A program made the translations under genes and the position numbers. Source: JANWKQ01 sp964624635 (GTDB lineage: Bacteria > Bacteroidota > Bacteroidia > CAIKAF01). From it: a stretch of DNA of 28,099 bases. The first letter of the stretch is position 1. Each line of letters opens with the position of its first letter. The stretch covers positions 1 through 28,099 of the forward strand of contig CAZUXM010000031.1 in the NCBI GenBank assembly GCA_964624635.1, read 5' to 3'. The notes beneath the pieces are model-generated. The model ran no database searches. It was not told the origin of the DNA and saw only the letters and a program-made list of their open reading frames with translations. This document shows, in pieces, positions 24,262 through 28,099 of the stretch.

Positions 24262-24358
24262 CTCGGTCAAAATACATCTATACTAATGATGAATTTTCAA
24301 ATGCAATTCTCGGTCAAAATGCATTAATTCTAGACTAAATTGTTAAAATACTCAGTCA
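24262..24358. repeat. Spaced direct repeats CTCGGTCAAAAT(A/G)CAT
   Basis: CTCGGTCAAAATACAT at 24262-24277 and CTCGGTCAAAATGCAT at 24309-24324 differ at one base and are 47 nt apart. A third partial copy, CTCAGTCA (24351-24358), follows 42 nt later. They lie 130-220 nt upstream of the small membrane-peptide gene and could be binding sites for a regulator. Confidence 0.6.
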
Positions 24359-24436
24359 TATGATGCTTATTCATAAAAATATTTCTGTTGACTATCAGAC
24401 AATTACCGTTTCTATTAAAAAAAACTTAATCAAATA

Positions 24437-24468
24437 TTTGGAGCTAACTGAAGTGCCTTATAAATTAG
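24437..24468 (+). promoter_or_regulatory. Probable promoter of the small membrane-peptide gene
   Basis: TTTG (24437-24440), 20 nt, then TAAATTAG (24461-24468), which matches TAnnTTTG at five of the six fixed positions. It ends 17 nt before the ATG at 24486. This placement favours the short 32-codon reading over the longer frame from 24360. Confidence 0.45.
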
Positions 24469-24485
24469 ATAAAAATTCCTCGATT

Positions 24486-24584
24486 ATGAAAACAAAAGAA
24501 GCTACAAACAACTGGTTAAAGGCATTATTAGCGTTGGTTTTGGTTGGTGTTATGGTTACAGCCTTTATCTACAACCTGGGTTAA
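24486..24584 (+). CDS. 32-residue single-pass membrane peptide
   Basis: The sequence begins MKTKEATNNWLKALLAL and continues with a hydrophobic helix (about residues 11-29), ending I-Y-N-L-G. The charged start, the preceding promoter-like element and the very strong terminator just after it support a real small gene. The in-frame extension to 24360 adds 42 residues without hydrophobic or domain character and would start upstream of the promoter. No family is recognised. Small single-helix proteins of this size often act as subunits or modulators of membrane complexes, but nothing here names a partner. The following PadR-PspC operon has its own promoter, so linkage to it is only positional. Confidence 0.6.
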   Translation: MKTKEATNNWLKALLALVLVGVMVTAFIYNLG

Positions 24585-24607
24585 GAGAAATTTTTTTATT
24601 GTTAAGT

Positions 24608-24650
24608 AATCCCCAGACCGCCTCCCACTGGTCTGGGGATTGTTGTTTTT
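24608..24650 (+). terminator. Strong Rho-independent terminator
   Basis: AATCCCCAGACC (24608-24619) pairs perfectly with GGTCTGGGGATT (24630-24641), a 12-bp stem with a 10-nt loop, followed by the T-rich TTGTTGTTTTT. It lies 23 nt after the stop of the small peptide gene. Confidence 0.92.
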
Positions 24651-24726
24651 AAGCAGCACTTTAATTTACTTCAAAATTTTAATCATTTGATTAACAGTAT
24701 TTTAGTACCCAGTTAACAAATTTTCA

Positions 24727-24751
24727 TAGTACTATGTATTGCATAGTACTA
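24727..24751. promoter_or_regulatory. Probable PadR operator
   Basis: A perfect inverted repeat: TAGTACTATG (24727-24736), spacer TATTG, CATAGTACTA (24742-24751). The -33 TTG (24739-24741) of the padR promoter lies in the spacer, so a dimer bound here would block RNA polymerase. PadR proteins usually repress their own operon through such palindromes. Confidence 0.7.
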
Positions 24752-24768
24752 AATAAGACATAGATTTG
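24739..24768 (+). promoter_or_regulatory. Promoter of the PadR-PspC operon
   Basis: TTG (24739-24741), exactly 19 nt, then TAGATTTG (24761-24768), an exact TAnnTTTG match. The box ends 16 nt before the ATG at 24785. The -33 element is inside the inverted repeat at 24727-24751. Confidence 0.75.
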
Positions 24769-24784
24769 TGTCATAAAATATACT

Positions 24785-25138
24785 ATGTCAACTCAGGTAA
24801 CATTAGAAAACACAGAAGCACAAATGAGAAAGGGGATCCTTGAGTTGGTGATACTTTCTCTTTTGGCCCGCAACGATGCTTATGCCTCAGATATCATTAA
24901 TGAATTAAAAGAGACCAAGCTCATTGTTGTTGAGGGAACCTTATATCCTCTGCTTACCAGATTAAAAAATGGTGAGTTATTAAACTATCGTTGGGAAGAG
25001 TCTACTCAAGGACCTCCACGTAAGTACTATACCTTAACTGATAAAGGCCGGGATTTTTTGGGACAGTTAAACCAAACCTGGGATGAATTAGTAGGTGCTG
25101 TAAATCATGTGAAAAGTAACAACTCAACTAATATTTAA
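24785..25138 (+). CDS. PadR-family transcriptional regulator
   Basis: A 117-residue winged-helix DNA-binding protein. After about 13 variable residues, the PadR domain runs MRKGILELVILSLLARNDAYASDIINEL, then the recognition part LIVVEGTLYPLLTRLKNGELLNYRWEE, and the wing and Tyr motif GPPRKYYTLTDKGRDFL, with a C-terminal dimerising helix. It is a short (subfamily 2-like) PadR. In Bacteroidota such genes are commonly followed by a PspC-domain gene, as here (35 nt apart), suggesting it represses this envelope-stress-like pair. The palindrome covering its own promoter is the likely binding site. The inducer is unknown; PadR proteins respond to hydrophobic or phenolic molecules, drugs or redox cues in other species. 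Confidence 0.92.
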   Translation: MSTQVTLENTEAQMRKGILELVILSLLARNDAYASDIINELKETKLIVVEGTLYPLLTRLKNGELLNYRWEESTQGPPRKYYTLTDKGRDFLGQLNQTWDELVGAVNHVKSNNSTNI

Positions 25139-25173
25139 ATGATCACGATAGGGGAAATTTTAAAAACACAGTT

Positions 25174-26787
25174 ATGAAAAAAACAATCAATGCAAATATA
25201 GGAGGTATGATTTTCCATTTGGATGATGATGCCTTTGATAAACTTAGTAACTATCTCAATACCTTAAAAACCAAGTTTGGTAAAATGGAAGGTGGAGATG
25301 AAATCATTGGAGATATAGAAAGTAGAATTGCTGAAATATTCAAAGATAAATTAGGGAATACTCGTGAAGTGGTTTCAATAGATGATGTAGATGAGATGAT
25401 CAATATCATGGGTGATCCAAGTGCTTATATGGATGATGAAGCTGAAACTACACAATCAACAATAACAACTGAAGTTCCACCCGTAGGTAAACGCAGATTA
25501 TTTCGTGATTCGGAGAAGAGAGTATTAGGAGGAGTATGTAGTGGGTTTGCGGCTTACTTTAATATTGACCCATGGGTGGTTCGTATCATTATGATATGTT
25601 TGGTATTGTTTGCTGGGGTAAGTGGATTCTTATATTTTATCTTTTGGGTAGCGATGCCTAAAGCAGTTACTACTGCTGATCGTTTAATGATGAAAGGAAA
25701 AAGAGTTGATATCAATTCTATTGAGGAGTCCGTAAAAAAAGAGTGGAGCGAAACCCGTAATGGAATTAAAAATGTAAGTAACAGCGCTAAGTCAAGTTCT
25801 TTTATTGCAGGGATAGGTAAATTTTTCCGAATTTCTACTGGTGTATTTTTTATTCTATTCAGCACACTTGTTTTGGCTGGTTTTATATGGTGTATGCTAA
25901 GCTCGTCAGCAACTCTTCATTTTGATAATTTAGATTTATCATTACGTGAAGCTGCGGGTCTGGTATTTGATTCAAGTAGTGAAATAGTGATGGCTTACAT
26001 AAGCGCATGGTTATTTGTGGTGGTTCCTTCAGTATTGTTTATTTATTTAGGAATCAGAGCTATTCTGCAATTCAAACATAAGCTAAGGTACGTAATGCTC
26101 AGCGGATTTTTACTTTGGCTACTTGGTTGGGTTTTTGGAATGTATACAATTGCAAATATAGCACAGAAGAATAAAATGGAGAGTGAAGTAAAGGAAAATA
26201 CCAAGCTCTTCATTACTGACTCTGCAATTATTCAAATAGACGTAATTGATAGTGATCAGATAGCAGGATATAAATTAGATGGACTCCCAATAGAAAACGT
26301 AAACTTAGATGTTGTAAAAAGTTCTACAGATAGTTTTCCAACGATAGAATTTACTCGTTTCTCCAATGGGAAAGATAAACAAAATGCCTTTGATTTGGCT
26401 CATGCCATTAACTACTATTATAAAATTGACAGTAATAAAATAGCATTGGCTCCTTATTTTATGTTGGCTAAAAATGGGAAATTCAGAGGTCAGCAGGTGG
26501 ATATAAAATTGATGTTACCTGTTGGATACAAAGTACGTTTTGGTGAAGAAGCGGATGATGTAATTAATGACATCAGAAACTTGCAAAATGTTTGGGATAG
26601 CGATATGCCTGGCCATACTTTTACTATGACAAAGGACGGATTAAATTGTGTTGATTGTGAAGAGGATATCATTCATTATCGAGATCATGATGAAGATGAT
26701 GACGATGAAGACAGTTTGGATAAGGAAGGTAAAGTAAAGATAAAAGTAGAAACCGAGGAAGGAAATCACGAGGTAACGGTGAATTAA
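25174..26787 (+). CDS. PspC-domain membrane protein
   Basis: 537 residues. A soluble N-terminal region (about 1-85, MKKTINANIGGMIFHLDDDA and an IGDIESRIAEIF helix) precedes a PspC domain (about 107-165; RRLFRDSEKRVLGGVCSGFAAYFNIDPWVVRIIMI) with its own membrane helix. Three further helices lie near 212-238, 270-293 and 305-328, followed by a mostly beta C-terminal domain (about 345-490) likely outside the membrane, and an acidic tail (H-D-E-D-D-D-D-E-D-S) with a short basic-acidic end. PspC proteins in other bacteria sense or buffer membrane stress in the phage-shock response. Here the gene is co-transcribed with padR, the common Bacteroidota form without PspA nearby. The N-terminal region before PspC is typical of this group. 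Exact function is unproven. Confidence 0.88.
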   Translation: MKKTINANIGGMIFHLDDDAFDKLSNYLNTLKTKFGKMEGGDEIIGDIESRIAEIFKDKLGNTREVVSIDDVDEMINIMGDPSAYMDDEAETTQSTITTEVPPVGKRRLFRDSEKRVLGGVCSGFAAYFNIDPWVVRIIMICLVLFAGVSGFLYFIFWVAMPKAVTTADRLMMKGKRVDINSIEESVKKEWSETRNGIKNVSNSAKSSSFIAGIGKFFRISTGVFFILFSTLVLAGFIWCMLSSSATLHFDNLDLSLREAAGLVFDSSSEIVMAYISAWLFVVVPSVLFIYLGIRAILQFKHKLRYVMLSGFLLWLLGWVFGMYTIANIAQKNKMESEVKENTKLFITDSAIIQIDVIDSDQIAGYKLDGLPIENVNLDVVKSSTDSFPTIEFTRFSNGKDKQNAFDLAHAINYYYKIDSNKIALAPYFMLAKNGKFRGQQVDIKLMLPVGYKVRFGEEADDVINDIRNLQNVWDSDMPGHTFTMTKDGLNCVDCEEDIIHYRDHDEDDDDEDSLDKEGKVKIKVETEEGNHEVTVN

Positions 26788-26814
26788 GTGACTTATTATT
26801 AAAAGTTCTTTGTA

Positions 26815-26822
26815 TATCTTTG
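26815..26822 (+). promoter_or_regulatory. -7 box of the rnpB promoter
   Basis: TATCTTTG is an exact TAnnTTTG match, 3-5 nt before the first paired base of the RNase P RNA, so it shows where transcripts begin relative to this box in this organism. The upstream TCTTTGTA and the box form a short tandem repeat (26807-26824). A good -33 at 19 nt is not evident. Confidence 0.7.
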
Positions 26823-26825
26823 TAA

Positions 26826-27212
26826 AAGCAAGCCGGCTTGTCGCTGTCCCGAATGTAAATTTCGGGAGGGAGGAAAGTCCGGGCAGTACAGAGCACCGCA
26901 CTTCCTAACGGGAAGGCCACTCGCCTTTGGCGAGGGGACGGAAAGTGCCACAGAAAATAACTACCCCCTTTTGTCATTCTGAGCAAGTCGAAGTACGACA
27001 AAAGGGGGAAAAGGTGAAAACGTGAGGTAAGAGCTCACGGTTCGGTATGGCAACATATCGATCGGGTAAACCCTGCGGACTGAAAGACCAAATACACCCC
27101 AATGAAACTGCTCGTTTCGTTATAGGGGAGGGTAGGTTGCTAGATTCTGATAGTGATATCAGGACCAGATAAATGACAAGTTAAAACAGAACCCGGCTTA
27201 CTGGCTTGCTTT
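26826..27212 (+). ncRNA. rnpB: RNase P RNA, bacterial type A
   Basis: The catalytic RNA that trims the 5' leader of tRNA precursors. The conserved elements are in order: P1 5' strand AAGCAAGCC (26826-26834), the GAGGAAAGTCCGGGC region (26869-26883), GTGCCACAGAAAATAAC (26946-26962), the GGTGAAAACGTGAGGTAAGAGC stretch (after 27013), GGCAACATATCG, the GGAGGGTAGGTTGCTAGA segment near 27127, and the 3' ACAGAACCCGGCTTA (27187-27201) with P1 3' strand GGCTTGCTT (27203-27211). The P1 closing stem followed by a T-run also works as terminator. Length is about 387 nt. The helix after the ACAGAAAATAAC motif (P12 position) is extended by a 12-bp perfect stem that carries a dispersed repeat (26964-27008). 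The gene follows the PspC gene by 38 nt. Confidence 0.97.
26964..27008. repeat. Dispersed palindromic repeat inside rnpB (P12 tip)
   Basis: CCCCCTTTTGTC (26964-26975) pairs perfectly with GACAAAAGGGGG (26997-27008). The part from TGTCATTCTGAGCAAGTCGA onward is a small palindrome I recognise as a common dispersed element (TGTCATTCTGAGCGAAGTCGAAG form) in intergenic DNA of Bacteroidota. Here it forms the apex of a helix in the RNase P RNA. Confidence 0.8.
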
Positions 27213-27306
27213 TTTAAATCTTTTTTGCTCAATAAAAAATTCAACACAGGTGGTATGAACAGCTATTCTATTGCCTGTACTTAACTAAAAAAAATAAAAA
27301 AGTATT

Positions 27307-28080
27307 ATGAAAAATTTCTCAGTTCTAATTAAAACCATGTTTGCTGTTTTCTTCTTGCTGCAGATTATTTTCTATTCAAGTCTATATGCAGGTGTTCCTA
27401 ATAACAATGAAATAAAAGATGATATTGAACCGATTAAAAATGAAAAATTCCGGGTTGGAAACTTGTCTAAAGTATTTACGACAACCGTTATTTTACAAAT
27501 GGTAGATGAAAAAAGAATTCAGTTGGGGACTCCAATCTCAAGATTTTATCCAGAAATACCTAATGGAGACCATATCTCATTAGAAGATTTAATGACGGGT
27601 AAAGTATTGATTAATGACTTTTTAGAAGGTGGGAGATTTTATAATCGAATCTATTCTGATTACGTGTTTGAGGAGTTAACATCCAATAGTAAAAATCCAG
27701 TTGTTGATGAGTTCACTGACCCTAATTTCCTTTTTCTGGGAGGGGTTGTTGAGAAAATAAGCGGAAATACCTATACAAATGAGATTACTACGAGAATCAT
27801 TAATAAGTTATCATTAAAAAATACATTTAATTATTCAGGATCTCCGGATGAAGTAAAAACCCGGGGTAGTTTTAATGAAATGTTAGATGTTTGGGATTTA
27901 AGTTCAGTAGAAGGTGCAGGAAGCATAGTTTCTACCATTTTTGACATTGATAAATTAAAGCAGTCAATCCTCAATGATCATTTCATTTCTGATAAAGGGG
28001 TGAGTGCACTTAAAAAGATACTCTCATATAATCAGATTGAATTGTTTGAAACTGATTCGATTTCTTCCATAATAAAATAA
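27307..28080 (+). CDS. Degenerate beta-lactamase-related (serine hydrolase-like) exported protein
   Basis: 257 residues with a signal peptide (1-29, ending LYAG). The body follows the serine beta-lactamase/AmpC-like hydrolase fold: FRVGNLSKVFTTTVILQMVDEKRIQLGTPI, then ISLEDLMTGKV in place of the usual HLLTHTSG, a FTDPNFLFLGGVVEKISGNTY segment, and EGAGSIVSTIFDIDKLKQSIL. All catalytic points have drifted: the nucleophile of SxxK is Asn52 (N-L-S-K, Lys55 kept), the YxN motif is Phe136-Thr-Asp138, and the chain stops before the usual HTG/KTG motif, being some 80 or more residues short of a typical 340-400. It is therefore either a non-catalytic binding or scaffold homologue or a decaying gene. 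The frame is intact for 257 codons and ends 19 nt before the window edge. No clear promoter was seen in 27213-27306. Confidence 0.75.
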   Translation: MKNFSVLIKTMFAVFFLLQIIFYSSLYAGVPNNNEIKDDIEPIKNEKFRVGNLSKVFTTTVILQMVDEKRIQLGTPISRFYPEIPNGDHISLEDLMTGKVLINDFLEGGRFYNRIYSDYVFEELTSNSKNPVVDEFTDPNFLFLGGVVEKISGNTYTNEITTRIINKLSLKNTFNYSGSPDEVKTRGSFNEMLDVWDLSSVEGAGSIVSTIFDIDKLKQSILNDHFISDKGVSALKKILSYNQIELFETDSISSIIK

Positions 28081-28099
28081 TATATATAACCCGACCGTC

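Larger units (their letters stand above)
24047..24485. other. Intergenic region with palindromes and direct repeats
   Basis: Between recR and the small membrane-peptide gene there is no convincing gene (an open frame from 24360 runs into the peptide gene but has no features upstream of its Met at 24486). The region holds two short palindromes at 24075-24089 (GATAAA-gag-TTTATC) and 24095-24107 (TGTAAG-g-CTTACA), a 40-nt palindromic repeat at 24168-24207, and spaced direct repeats at 24262-24358. Confidence 0.7.

Noticed and set aside
26669..27001. Minus-strand open frame across rnpB
   Set aside because: It is antisense to the conserved RNase P RNA and the end of the PspC gene, with no coding character.
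1..28099. tRNA genes, phage or transposon genes
   Set aside because: None was found by reading both strands for tRNA arms, transposase or integrase motifs; short genes outside these patterns could still be missed.

Overview
The window is an AT-rich stretch of a Bacteroidota (Bacteroidetes) chromosome. Four things support this: secreted proteins carrying type IX secretion system (T9SS) sorting domains of both A and B type; promoters of the TTTG-N19-TAnnTTTG kind instead of sigma70-like -35/-10 boxes; genes without Shine-Dalgarno sites; and typical household genes such as a fused alpha/beta 2-oxoacid dehydrogenase E1 and a PadR-PspC pair. It looks like a draft or metagenome contig: two runs of 10 N interrupt two genes, and both outer edges carry incomplete or damaged genes. 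No plasmid, phage, insertion sequence, CRISPR array or tRNA gene was seen.

Layout. 2-442 is the end of a UvrD/PcrA helicase. 842-5272 encodes a giant cell-surface protein with ten Ig-like repeats, eight of them in exact 240-nt register, and a T9SS type B C-terminus. Convergent to it is mfd (5323-8667, minus). A tight three-gene set for exported proteins follows (8859-11564): a beta-propeller/Tudor-like protein, a DUF1566-like protein, and a small protein whose signal peptide appears to start at ATA. Then come a GNAT acetyltransferase, aspartokinase, a secreted trypsin-fold protease with PKD and T9SS type A domains, the E1 fusion, a CNNM/CBS membrane protein (minus), a secreted CxxC thioredoxin-like T9SS cargo, a MORN-repeat lipoprotein translationally coupled to a GT2 fusion protein (both minus), and recR (minus). 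The right end has a 32-residue membrane peptide with a strong terminator, a PadR-PspC operon with a clear operator, rnpB, and a degenerate beta-lactamase-like protein.

How it works together. Most genes are independent transcription units with readable promoters, so the window is a good place to see Bacteroidota promoter anatomy. The -7 box of rnpB calibrates the RNA start at about 4-7 nt after the box. By that measure recR, the GNAT gene, the thioredoxin-like gene and the GT2 gene would be leaderless or nearly so. Repair genes (pcrA end, mfd, recR) are interleaved with surface and secretion cargo, without evidence of joint regulation.

Most notable observations: a dispersed Bacteroidota palindrome forms the tip of one helix of the RNase P RNA; two promoters have their -7 boxes mirrored by upstream inverted repeats with a compensating base change; two copies of a 40-nt palindrome occur, one overlapping the aspartokinase promoter; a PadR operator is wrapped around the -33 element; an AUA start or start-loss gene; and a serine-hydrolase homologue that has lost its nucleophile.
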